Assembly: GCA_001247695.2 (NCBI GenBank)
Contig: LGRX02030428.1
Coordinates: 1-20,817 of the forward strand
Reading direction: 5' to 3'
DNA length: 20,817 bases
From: Cymbomonas tetramitiformis
Taxonomy: Eukaryota > Chlorophyta > Pyramimonadophyceae > Pyramimonadales > Pyramimonadaceae
The notes under the pieces are model-generated. The model saw nothing but the letters and a program-made list of their open reading frames with translations. It ran no database searches and was not told the origin of the DNA. Position numbers and translations under genes: made by a program. Shown here in pieces: positions 1 to 8,447 of the stretch (the stretch's first letter is position 1; each line of letters opens with the position of its first letter).

Positions 1-1037
1 TCAAAGGGGGTAAAACCAGTGGACTCGCAGCGTGAATCAGTGATGGCGAACTCCACGTTGGTGGCGTAGAGGTCCCAATCAGCGGCGTTGGCATCCACAA
101 AAGAGCGAAGCATGTCTTCCACCACTCTATTGGTGCCCTCCGCCTGGCCATCCGAGCGCGGGTTGTAGGGCGTGGTGCGCGCCACCTTTACACCCATGAG
201 CCTCATGAGCTCCTGCAAGAACGCGTCCTGAAAGCGGGGGTCGCGGTCCGAGACAATCTTCATAGGGGTCCCATGCAGCCGCCACACCGAATCAAAATAT
301 ATGCGCGCAACGGTAGCCGCCGAGCTGTCACCAAAGTTCATGGGCACAACGTGGACCATTTTGGACAGCTTGCAGGTGAACGCAACAAATGCATCATTAC
401 CTCTCTCCGACACTGACAGGCCAGTGACAAAGTCCACAGACACATCCTGACACAGGCGCGAGGGGATCGTGTGGGGGTTGAGCACACCATCCGGGAACCC
501 AGGCCTCGGCTTCACTGATTGACACACGGTACAGGAGGCCACCCAGTCGCCAACATCCGCCTCCGCATTCTTCCACCAAAACCGCCGCAGTACTCTTTCC
601 AGAGTCTTGTGCCTGCCCGTGTGGCCCGCGGACACGGACTCGTGTGCCTGTCTGGTAACCACCTCCCGCAGGGGAGAATCCTCGCCCAAGACCAGCTGGT
701 ATCGGCCGGCGCAAGTCCTCCACAGTACACCCCCCACGAGCCTGAAATCCCTGGTGCATCCATGGGGAGCCTCCAGAACGCGGTCCCGTAACACCTGGAG
801 GGGCCCGCTGCGTGTGTATTCTGCCTTAAGGACCTTGACGAACTTGGTGTCAGTCTGCTGGTCCGGCGCATCCCTAAACCCAGCGGCGTCACCTCGCCGC
901 AGAACTGGGTGAGCACTCCGCGGATGCCTAACCCGCGCTATTGGAGGTCGCGAAGGGGGCGCGTACACCACCAACACTGGCCAGGGAAGGTCATACATGC
1001 TACCATCCGGGCTCTCATAAAGCTGCACAGGTTCACC
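1..1037 (-). CDS. Integrase (H2C2 zinc-binding plus rve core), partial, 3' end outside window
   Basis: This frame stays open for about 345 codons to the window edge. The zinc-binding domain has the spacing H-x6-H-x29-C-x2-C, with the CTVC pair near 530-540. The catalytic core then follows. The first Asp lies in VSVDFVTG (codon 432-434), the second in IVSDRDPRF (codon 246-248) and the Glu in DGQAEGTN (codon 138-140). That gives D-x61-D-x35-E, the integrase pattern. The family joins retroelement cDNA to host DNA in the nucleus as part of the pol polyprotein. All zinc and catalytic residues are intact, so this part could still encode a working fold. The frame is continuous with the upstream Dam-like domain except for one amber codon at 1038-1040, so it is probably the second half of one polyprotein and has no start codon of its own. 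The end of the core and any chromodomain lie outside the window. Confidence 0.88.
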
Positions 1038-1613
1038 CTACTGGTCATCGTGTGTGGGGACCACCTCCATGATCTGCATGCCCGCCATGCGGACTACCTT
1101 ACGCCACTGTGGAAGGTGGGTATGTAGGTCAGGAAGAACAAACACCGCTGAAGTGCCTTCCAGACATTTGCGCCATTCCTCCACGTACTTTTTCAAGACC
1201 TCCTCAATGGCCAGATGGCTACCGGTGATTTGGCACCAGACATGCAAACCCTGCCAGGATTCATTCAAGCAGTCGCTCCAGTATCTGTCAACCATGCGGC
1301 TCTGCCCCCCATGATCACAGCAAGCGTCCGCATCGAATCTATTACCAAGCTGCTTCTCGTACTTTTCAAAGAAGTCCTTGCGCACCCGCCAGTACTGACG
1401 ATCCGCTGGAAGGGAAGATCCCTTTCTGACCCACTTTCCTGCTGCCGCTCGCTGCCGCGCGGCGGATGCCCGCTGAGACACCTGGTCAGGAGGTGACTCT
1501 GCACCTGCGGCCCGGCCGACTGCGCAGGGGTTGTCTGTAGAGGGGGCTGCTGTGAGGGAAGGGAGCCTACTCCATCCACAGAGTGTGGGGACGCAGATAC
1601 GGGCTGCGACTCA
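1038..1613 (-). pseudogene. Dam-like methyltransferase-fold domain of the retroelement polyprotein, interrupted
   Basis: The open frame runs from a stop at 1611-1613 to the amber at 1038-1040. Visible segments are QYWRVRKDFFEKY, FDADACCD, RYWSD, WQGLHVWC, an IEEVLKKYVEEWRK helix, TSAVFVLPDL and MQIMEVVPTHDD. This order (W...F near the start, an F-D-x-D-A-C strand, a W-x-G-x-x-V-W strand, then a VFVLP strand) resembles the phage-type Dam N6-adenine methyltransferase fold. I recall related domains beside integrase in algal retroelements. Where an active enzyme carries an N/D-P-P-Y/F loop after the VWC strand, this copy reads QITGS, so catalysis is not expected. Homologous-looking sequence (QLYESPDGSMYDLPWPVLVV) continues in frame past the amber, so the stop appears to be a recent mutation. 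The assignment is from memory and needs a profile search. Confidence 0.5.
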
Positions 1614-1645
1614 GCGGGACGTACAGGTGAGGGCTGCGCGGTCAA
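1490..1645 (-). other. Pro/Ser/Gln-rich leader of the retroelement polyprotein in a second frame
   Basis: A minus-strand frame entering at 1645 reads as a low-complexity Pro/Ser/Gln linker (for example PAESQPVSASPHS and SQQPPLQTTPAQSAGP). It then loses that character near 1490. The neighbouring frame takes over there and leads into the Dam-like domain. This suggests one disordered leader followed by a frameshift mutation, or a programmed shift. No slippery heptamer was evident. There is no ATG at the beginning, so the true start is missing or lies in an upstream exon. Confidence 0.35.
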
Positions 1646-1740
1646 CGTTATATACCCTGAAATGCCACCTATATTATAGGAAACACTTTGTGTTTGGCAT
1701 ATATGTCATGCTGAAATCAGCACAGTCATGACAATATTTC
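1646..1740. other. Retroelement edge and short hairpin
   Basis: The GC-rich coding block ends here and AT-rich DNA begins. At about 1706-1732 a nested inverted repeat is visible: TGTCATG pairs with CATGACA, and inside it TGCTGA pairs with TCAGCA around a two-base gap. No gene is visible. Confidence 0.5.
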
Positions 1741-1828
1741 GGGCAACAACCCAAGAACTGTAGGGCAACAACCCAAAAACTGTAGGGCGACAACCCAAGA
1801 ACTGTAGGGCTGCAACCCTAAAACTGTA
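1741..1828 (+). repeat. 22-bp tandem repeat, four copies
   Basis: Units begin at 1741, 1763, 1785 and 1807. The first three read gggcaacaacccaagaactg or close variants. The fourth has the form gggctgcaaccctaaaactg. Single copies of the fourth form recur at 3177, 3217 and 5749, so the motif is dispersed as well as tandem. It sits about 40 bp upstream of a TATA module (1869), and single copies precede the related module at 3293. That arrangement suits an enhancer-like repeat in an LTR U3 region. Confidence 0.85.
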
Positions 1829-1859
1829 TAAGCTGCTTCCTATAAGGACTGCATGCTAT

Positions 1860-1922
1860 ATTGTGAGGTATAAAGGCAACTGACAACTGCCTGTGTGTTC
1901 ACACTTCCTTGAGGAGGGAAGA
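1860..1922 (+). promoter_or_regulatory. TATA promoter module, copy A
   Basis: TATAAA at 1869-1874 is followed by a gacaactgcct-type stretch and by cacttccttgagg at 1902-1914, 33 bp after the TATA box, about where transcription would begin. The same order and wording recur at 3286-3348, so this is a conserved module and not a chance TATA. No convincing coding frame follows it. An LTR promoter without its element, or the promoter of a non-coding transcript, is the best guess. Confidence 0.45.
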
Positions 1923-2772
1923 AGGTGGATAGGATCACACACATATCCATTTTATATTCCGATCTGGCGATTTCTGATGGATTGCTTTTGATAAAACCAC
2001 TGCATCCACAAGTAACGTTGAAATCTGTACAACGTTAAACCACTGTCACTAACAAATAAAGTGTAAACTCGGATGGGAAACTATATCCCAATGACTATAA
2101 GTTGACTATTGCTCAGCATTTACATCCTCGAGTAAGTTCGGAATGCTGAACTATATACATAACATATAACCTGATACCATGCTTAATTGCATATCCTGGA
2201 TCAGAAGATGGTAGTTATATAATGTATATATATATCCCACCTGATACACTTTGGCACTATAGCCGTACATAAGAGTGGGAAGGACAGGTGCATCGCTGTA
2301 GGACTGGTTGATATAGTCCCAGTACTGAAGGCAGAATATGGCACCCGAATAACAGCTGATAACTGTTGGTGACCACCATGCAAGACCTTCCAAGCGTAAC
2401 TCCTTTGTCCTAAGATGCAAGTGAATTGTTCATAATATGTTGACATCACATAAAAGCATTCTGATAAAAACCCTATATATCCATGTGAGTTGTCATTACT
2501 GCAAATGACATGGGTTTTGAATCGTCGAAATGAGTATAACTCCGATGAATTCATCCGTCAGTACAGAATAGCTGTTGAGATTATTCCTCCGGCTGGATTG
2601 CAATCATTCACAATCCCTGTACATTCCGGTGACATATTTTGCACTAGACTAATCACCACATTTGGTATAATCTGTGATATATAAATCATCAGAAGAAGCG
2701 TTGCAATCAGTACAATGCTGTTTAAACTCACAAAGATGAGTAATCGATTTCCTCAGATGTAATAAATCGAGG
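1923..2772. other. AT-rich intergenic stretch, no supported gene
   Basis: Short open frames occur on both strands between 2151 and 2684, but they overlap one another, mostly lack good ATG contexts and match no family I recognise. A polyadenylation-like AATAAA occurs at about 2055 (caaataaagtg), which could serve a transcript from the TATA module at 1869. Nothing else is evident. Confidence 0.5.
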
Positions 2773-2885
2773 CACAATGTGACCTACGCTAAAATCGCGT
2801 ATGCTCGGGCACTGTATTGTGACCTGCGCTAAGATCGCGTATGCATGGACACAACATGACTCGTGCCAATGACGTGGACATATTT
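2773..2885 (+). repeat. 40-bp direct duplication with a CRE-like box
   Basis: A unit containing gacctacgctaaaatcgcgt at 2781 recurs as gacctgcgctaagatcgcgt at 2821, a 40-bp period with two copies. The flank at 2846-2883, ending in tgacgtgg, resembles 3139-3173, which also ends in tgacgtgg. These look like duplicated upstream elements of the promoter module at 3286. Confidence 0.6.
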
Positions 2886-3138
2886 TATGACTGCCACGAC
2901 ATCACATCTGAGATCAATAAATCACTCAGAGAGAAGGTGTTGACATCAGTATAGCACCATTATACATATAGTCATGAGGATTTTAAAGAAGACACAGTCT
3001 CTCCGATATTGACAAACATGGTACACATATTACCATGCTCTCTGATCATATAATTATTGATATCCCACAGCATACCATGATGGTAATAGCAAACCACTTC
3101 GCCGCTGGAGGGTAGTGATGTATTTTATACAGCACATG
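2886..3138. other. AT-rich spacer
   Basis: I see no gene, RNA or repeat of note here. Confidence 0.5.
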
Positions 3139-3269
3139 CATGGGCACTATATGGCCCACGCTGATGACGTGGATTCGGGCTGCATCCCAAAGACTGCAAT
3201 ACACCTTCGGTGCAATGGGCTGCATCCCGAGAACTGCTATCCAGCTTCATAGTAAGCTTCCACGTCATC
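3139..3269. repeat. Upstream module: CRE-like inverted boxes around two 22-bp-type motifs
   Basis: GATGACGTGG at 3163-3172 and its exact reverse complement at 3260-3269 bracket two copies of the dispersed motif (gggctgcatcccaaagactg at 3177 and gggctgcatcccgagaactg at 3217). TGACGTGG is of the CRE/ABRE type bound by bZIP factors. The arrangement lies directly upstream of the TATA box at 3293 and probably belongs to the same promoter. Confidence 0.55.
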
Positions 3270-3273
3270 ACAT

Positions 3274-3348
3274 AGAGGTCGGACCTCTGTTGTATTTAAA
3301 CGGCGCTTGACAACCGCCTAGCAATACACTTCCTTGAGGGGGGAAGAT
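3274..3348 (+). promoter_or_regulatory. TATA promoter module, copy B
   Basis: A perfect palindrome AGAGGTC-G-GACCTCT (3274-3288) precedes TATTTAAA at 3293-3300. The segment cacttccttgagg follows at 3327-3339, 34 bp after the TATA box and matching copy A at 1902-1914. A cttgacaaccgcct stretch lies between, parallel to ctgacaactgcct in copy A. As with copy A, no open frame follows. An LTR remnant is the simplest reading. Confidence 0.45.
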
Positions 3349-4754
3349 GATAAGCTAAAAATACAACTAAAAACCAAATAAATAATAAAGACAAATAATA
3401 AAACAAGTAAGTTGCATCATTGTTTTTGTTTTGGTAATCGTGACTATATACAGTCAAACCATGCAGAATTCCATGAAGTTGACACACATATGTATCGAAC
3501 ATTTCTAAGGTCATCAGCCATGACATACATATGAGCTTGATTTTGAAGACCTAGACATTGTATACATCTGGTCTAGCATGTATCCAGACTAGAATTGTAT
3601 ATTGACACGGTGCAAGCACTGTAGCCTCTGCCACCGATGATCATTGAAAAAAGGCAACAATTCTTGATATTTCATACATATCATCTGATTGGATCATTAA
3701 AGGTGTCAAGATTACTCAATGCAATATGCAGGCTACGGCCTGAGTACAACACCTAGATATATAGGTCAAAGCCATTGAGCTGACCAATGCAGCATTAATG
3801 CTAGCTGCCTTTGAAGGCTTCATAATAAGCCTATTGCCCTTATGTCTTGAAATGTATCCGTGTATTGGCATCTCTTTGAGGTAATCATGTCTGCTGAATG
3901 AGCCATACCAACCATCTTGTCTTCATTGATCATTACATATCTGATCATACCGCCATTGAACAATGCCTATTCTGTGAGATTATTATATCACGAGGCATTT
4001 CAGTAGTGCACATTAAACAATTGCAGTGCAACAAAGATCATCAGCTCTTCATCATACCTAAAGGTTGAGTTGTTGTCAAAAGTATTGATTTATCAGACAC
4101 CATATCTCAGAGGTCTATTCATCATGGAAGACAAAATCTGTGCAATCATGGCTATTCAGCCTCCAACATAGCTAACATAGCTATCCAGCTTATGACCCAA
4201 CCGTTGGTAAGCGGCCTCTACGCCATATGGCTAAAGATGGCAAGTAATCTCTTCGGTCATTTTTGGGCATAGTCAGCCAATTCAGGATATTTATCCCGAA
4301 ATTCTCCAAGAGCCACTCATGTTTTCCATGTGTCATATGAAAACAGCCAACATACCGCCCTATGACAGGAGTCATCTCCTTCAACAAGGGGAAGTGGGTT
4401 ATGCTGTAAAATCGACCAGTCTGATCATCATAAAAGTGACAGATTTGAGAAAATCGATTGAAACTTGTATTGAAAATGACTATTCCTTACAATAAGGTAT
4501 TGCACCTAAGGGAATAAAGGTTTCATCGTCTGAAATAGGAAAAGAGTTTTACATTGACTCTAGTTCCTGAATCCAGAATCACATAGAAAATATGTTCTAT
4601 CCTGTGCATATAAAAAGTACATTAGATTCAGATTCTGAGTATACAAGTGGACTTGAATGCACTCGGGTTTGTACTGAGTTGCAATTGTCCAAAGTTTTTA
4701 TTCTGACATCATTATATATTTTTGGAATAGCATACAATGGTATAAACCATCCAC
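3349..4754. other. AT-rich intergenic stretch, no supported gene
   Basis: An A-rich low-complexity run lies at about 3355-3405 just after promoter module B. The remainder shows only short scattered frames with no recognisable domain and no internal structure beyond short palindromes. I see no gene here. Confidence 0.55.
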
Positions 4755-4762
4755 ATATAGAT

Positions 4763-5005
4763 CAAGGCTCTATATCGGTTTGGTTTTTCGGTATCGATAC
4801 AATCCGATATCCGAAAAACGGTATCGATAATCGGCACAATCGATAAATAATCGATTACTTGGACATTTATATGTAATTTTTTATAAATTAAATATGGAAC
4901 ACCAAAACCTGCACAATCGATAGTTAGACATTGCAATCCGATAATCGGCGATAAATACGATATATCGATAGTATCGGTTATCGGAAATATCGATATAGAG
5001 CCGTG
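4763..5005. mobile_element. Non-autonomous hAT-type MITE, 243 bp, with 8-bp target-site duplication
   Basis: The element begins CAAGGCTCTATATCGG at 4763 and ends ATATAGAGCCGTG at 5005, so its ends form terminal inverted repeats with the core GGCTCTATAT. It is flanked on both sides by the direct repeat ATATAGAT (4755-4762 and 5006-5013). Eight-base duplications and ends starting with CA are typical of the hAT superfamily. The interior is AT-rich, full of ATCGAT and ATCGGT motifs, and can fold back on itself. It encodes nothing, so it would depend on a transposase supplied elsewhere. The perfect duplication suggests a fairly recent insertion. Confidence 0.85.
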
Positions 5006-5013
5006 ATATAGAT

Positions 5014-5149
5014 TGACATCATACTTGTGGTTTCATATCATTTTGGCACATAAGACACAAATGCTTCATTGAGGAATAAAGACTCTTTGAAAGCTCATTC
5101 GGGAATGTTTAGAAATTTGTTGCCTCTACCATTAGGCCACGAAGTCTTA
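5014..5149. other. AT-rich spacer after the MITE
   Basis: I see no gene or repeat here. Confidence 0.5.
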
Positions 5150-5210
5150 AGAAAAGCCATGGCGGAACTCGAACCCACAATCTGCAGCTGGTTTCCAAGC
5201 GCAGTTCATC
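5150..5210 (-). repeat. tRNA-like relic or SINE head
   Basis: On the minus strand a good T-arm is visible: GTGGG, loop TTCGAGT, TCCGC (5162-5178), with five pairs including G-U pairs, and containing a near-consensus pol III B box. A T-run (ggcttttc) follows about 10 bases later and could end a pol III transcript. The anticodon and acceptor arms do not fold properly, so this is not a functional tRNA. A tRNA-derived SINE or tRNA pseudogene is likely. Confidence 0.3.
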
Positions 5211-5594
5211 CTCATTCTGGAAAATGACAGAAATTTTATAGTCATAAAACAAGTCACAATTCTATCTATCGGATTGAAATGACACATTCATCATTCATAT
5301 TTCTTTATCATAACAAGTCTCAAAAATAAAATTTTATTGCCCAAAAATAAAATAGGCACCATTGAGATAAGTGATCATGTGCTGAAGAATATACACATAT
5401 CACTAGGCAATGCCATGTTCTATTCATAATGAAATGACATAACAGCCATCCATCAACTACGAAAATACAACTCGTAGTAAGTTGTTGTCATTACGGACAC
5501 TTCTTGATTGACTCTCCATTAGCTTCGATACCAAAGTTAACTTCGGTACCATCACTGATTCCGTTGTTCATTATGACAATCATTATCCAGAAAC
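5211..5594. other. AT-rich spacer with small palindromes
   Basis: An imperfect palindrome, GATACCAAAGTT followed by AACTTCGGTACC (10 of 12 paired), lies at about 5528-5551. CTACGA and TCGTAG form a short hairpin near 5458-5477. No gene is seen. Confidence 0.5.
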
Positions 5595-5720
5595 ATTGTC
5601 TAAGTTGGGCACACCATTGTCTAAGTTGGGCACACTATTGTCTAAGTTGGGCACAGCATTGTCTAAGTTGGGCACACCATTGTCTAAGTTGGGCACACCA
5701 TTGTCTAAGTTGGGTACACT
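5595..5720. repeat. 21-bp tandem repeat, six copies
   Basis: The unit is attgtctaagttgggcacac plus one variable base. Copies begin at 5595, 5616, 5637, 5658, 5679 and 5700, with one or two changes between copies. Because 21 is a multiple of three, open frames pass through it on both strands (a CLSWAHH-like heptapeptide on plus, VPNLDNG on minus). I read that as a consequence of the period and not as evidence of a protein. A copy of the dispersed gggctgcaaccc motif follows at 5749. Confidence 0.92.
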
Positions 5721-7158
5721 ATAGTGACCCTGAACTGACAATGTATGTGGGCTGCAACCCAAAAACTGCATATTAATTCATAGTGAATTGACATTGGATA
5801 TTTGACATCATCTGGCATTTGCCACATTCAAAAACGTCAGGCATATTGCCGGTATGACGTAGAGAGAATCGGTGTTCATATTGACATTGTTACCTCGAAA
5901 GCATTCGATAAGTAATCTCAGTCTGATTACTGAGACCATTTTCACATAACATAATGATTGAATAGCATTCTCCATCACCATCTGATTGGTTTGATACACC
6001 TCTTTTTAAAGGGGGAGGAAGGAGTATAGATTCATTCATCTTCATACAGCTGTCACAAATTGATTTACATCATTTTGATTTTACATCATTGTGATTTTGC
6101 TTGGAAAATTAAAAATCTTATAAAAGGTTCCAGCATCCTCTGTATAGCAGTCATAAAGTTTGATGACACGGTACATCATGCCGATTGAAACATCAAATGA
6201 AGTCTTTATTTGACTTACTGACACATGAAGTTCATTATGAAGAAATCATAGATGCATATTTCTCCGACTCTATCATATTATATGAAGGGCACTGACATAG
6301 GAGAACGATGGTTTTTCAAATGTGAACAAGCTATATCGTGTAAGCTTACGACCATCACTTTGACGTCAACAGCCTAAGATGCTGATTGTCAAAATTCAAG
6401 AGTTAAAGGACTCGTTGAATCAGCCTTGGTAACATGTGTTTTGATTGATGAATTGTTGATCCATGGTTTCTCCCCAAATCTAGAGAAGCTGGCACACAAG
6501 TTGTTGCCAATGTCTTAAGGAAAGCATCTGAGCAAAGGATTGCCAGTTGAGCCATTCAGGCATCGAATTCATAACAGCAAAGCCGAGTGAGTGAAATCCG
6601 CCACTCTAGCTATTTGCCCGTCATTCCTTCCAGGTTCATGACAAGAGACAATTCATCAAAGTCATACACCAATGCATAAGTCACATGTATGGTTGCACAG
6701 TTTGTATCCGAATGCAACCCCATCGAGGTTAAGCATCTAGACAACAACTCTGGCCAACAAAAAGCCTTCCTGTCTTTGGGTATCTTGAGCATTCTCATTT
6801 CCAGCTCCATCATGGTCAAGGAAGCATCACGCCTGTGCTTCGCCGAGACACTGCTCCTCAAAGCCGCACACTTGAGACTTATGACTTATGAGACAATGAC
6901 CTTTGGCCTGTGGGGCGTCAACCCCTTATCAAATCCTGAACACTTGTTAACACCTGGATAAATTTATCATGATGCAACTTAAGTGGGATTATAAGTTCCA
7001 CATAATCATATTGTCTAAATATGCTGAAGGCATAACTGCCGCATAACTGTATAAGACTGTGGAAACATGTACTCAAGGGTTTTCGTCGACCAGTCGTATA
7101 TACAAGGCCGCATATGGTCACTATAGGTCGCAGCTTCTATAACATTGTGGCTTCTGAG
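5721..7158. other. AT-rich intergenic stretch, no supported gene
   Basis: It holds one copy of the dispersed 22-bp motif (5749-5770). Overlapping short frames lie on both strands at 6610-6961, in a locally more GC-rich patch. The frames there (ending MNLEGMTGK on minus, starting MVAQFVSECNP on plus) match no family I know and have stops close by on both sides. The patch may be an old coding relic, but this cannot be shown from the sequence alone. Confidence 0.45.
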
Positions 7159-7590
7159 TCAAAAGCCGATAGCCGATGACTTTTGCCAATAATTGCCGAC
7201 CGAATAATAATCAGGGCTGCCATGACGCGCGCCTCCCCCCCCCCGAGATCGATAGTCAGTGGGGCTACAATACCCTGGTGTACAATTTACATCTGGGTTC
7301 AGTTGGCTCACACGAATACATGGACCGTGGCATGAACTCTTACAATACGTGTGCCACGTCGGTCGTTCGCGAGCTCTGCTGACTTCATTGTGGTCGCTAT
7401 GCCATCCTTCATTCGACATGCAGACGTTTGGCCAACTCAGTCGCGAATATAATTTTCTGATCTGAAACGAACCATCTCGACTGGACCCGGTTGGCCGCCT
7501 AGGAATATTGAATTTCGATGGAAAGATCTTCGTTGTAACGGAAGATAGCTTTCCGGTGACGTGGAATTGTTCCGGGGAGATGGCGTTCAC
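7159..7590 (-). CDS. Uncharacterised open frame, 143 codons, doubtful
   Basis: An ATG-initiated minus-strand frame starts at 7590 and ends at 7159. I recognise no domain, signal peptide, membrane segment or repeat. The C-terminal part is Gly/Arg/Tyr-rich (RSRGGGGARHGSPDYYSVG), where a run of ten cytosines on the plus strand (about 7228-7237) encodes the glycines. No obvious TATA box or splice signals support it, and the opposite strand carries two overlapping shorter frames. It could be a genuine small gene, an exon or chance. A homopolymer inside a coding frame counts against a conserved protein. Confidence 0.2.
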   Translation of the reverse strand: MNAISPEQFHVTGKLSSVTTKIFPSKFNIPRRPTGSSRDGSFQIRKLYSRLSWPNVCMSNEGWHSDHNEVSRARERPTWHTYCKSSCHGPCIRVSQLNPDVNCTPGYCSPTDYRSRGGGGARHGSPDYYSVGNYWQKSSAIGF

Positions 7591-7870
7591 ATTGAAGGAA
7601 ATAATGATGATAAATCAAACAAAGTCAATAAATCGTGAGTCCTGAGATCAATTAGGTGAAAATCGAAGCGTGAACCTTCCTTCCTATCGGCTGATCAATT
7701 TGAACTTCGTGCTTCATTTCAAAAATTTCAAGAGAGGCATTCTACTGCTGTCGGAGCATACGATAGCATCCAGCGTTTGCAGGTAAAGTCAGGCCTCCAG
7801 CATGTGAATATTTTGTGTCTAGCGTGGATATTAGTCAGCTAGGCTGCACCCCTATAGATACAGTATGTGT
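7591..7870. other. Spacer between open frame and minisatellite
   Basis: I see no gene, RNA or repeat here. Confidence 0.45.
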
Positions 7871-8345
7871 GTCCGAGTCGTGTCTCACCGTCCCTGCATG
7901 CGTTTGGCCTATGGACTGCGCTGCAGATCATATGTAGGTCCGAGTCGTGTCGCACCGTCCCTATTTGCGTTTGGCCTCTGGACTGCGCAGCAGATGATAT
8001 GTAAGTCCCGCCGAGTCGTGTATCACTGTCCCTGCATGCGTTTGGCCTATGGACTGCGCTGCAGGTATGTAAGTCCGAGTCGTGTCTCATCGTCCCTCGC
8101 ATGCGTTTGGTCTATGGACCTCATGTATGTAAGTCCGAGTCGTGTTCACTGCCCCTGCATGTTTGGCCGTCCCTGGATGATATGTAAGTCCGACTCGTGT
8201 CTCACTGTCCCTGCATGCGTTTGGCCTCTGGACTGCGCCGCAGATAATATGTAAGTCCGAGTCGTGTCTCACTGTCCCTGCATGCGTTTGGCCTATGGAC
8301 TGCGCTGCAGGTATGTAAGTCGGACTCGTGTCTCACTGTCTATGA
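7871..8345 (+). repeat. 67-bp minisatellite, seven full units plus a truncated eighth
   Basis: Units begin with gtccgagtcgtgtctcac or a close variant at 7871, 7938, 8005, 8073, 8133, 8188, 8255 and 8319. They continue with gtccctgcatgcgtttggcc and an actgcgctgcag segment. Spacing is mostly 67 bp. Units from 8073 and 8133 are shortened to 60 and 55 bp by internal deletions, and the last stops partway. Single-base differences, such as gtccgactcg at 8188 and gtcggactcg at 8319, distinguish units. Frames crossing the array on both strands are shadows of the repeat. It ends about 60 bp before the open frame at 8409. Confidence 0.93.
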
Positions 8346-8447
8346 ATGCTTGCGTGTGTCGAGCGTATATTTGTATAGACGAGTAAGCCCGAGGAGTGAG
8401 ACTAACAGATGCATCGGTTATGGGGGTGTTGCGGTGTGGGCGTAGGC

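Larger units (their letters stand above)
1..1645 (-). mobile_element. Ty3/gypsy-type retroelement fragment, 5'-truncated and running off the left edge
   Basis: Read on the minus strand, this block encodes in order a Pro/Ser/Gln-rich leader, a Dam-like methyltransferase-fold domain, an H2C2 zinc-binding domain and an integrase core. In Ty3/gypsy pol the reverse transcriptase and RNase H normally precede integrase, but neither is visible on the upstream side. The copy is therefore 5'-truncated, rearranged, or of an unusual layout. The block is clearly more GC-rich than the DNA to its right, and the change falls at about 1645-1660, which I take as an insertion or truncation edge. No LTR, primer-binding site or target duplication could be matched to it, because the 3' part lies outside the window. 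An internal amber stop and a probable frameshift near 1490 indicate a decaying copy. Confidence 0.8.

Noticed and set aside
397..916. Several frames of 90 to 134 codons on both strands
   Set aside because: Shadows of the integrase frame, which carries the recognisable zinc and catalytic residues.
1741..1828. CRISPR-like array
   Set aside because: The repeats are directly adjacent with no unique spacers, and the DNA is eukaryotic.
5504..5776. 90-codon plus frame and 62-codon minus frame over the 21-bp repeat
   Set aside because: Both exist because the repeat unit is seven codons long; flanking residues show no protein character.
6460..6580. Possible hAT transposase C-terminus (PNLEKLAHKLLPMS-like reading)
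   Set aside because: Only one short stretch resembles the family; the Ser/Glu-Arg-x-Phe-Ser core is missing and a stop follows at once.
7839..8272. Frames of 61 to 129 codons across the 67-bp minisatellite
   Set aside because: Their sequence is the repeat read in frame, broken where units change length.
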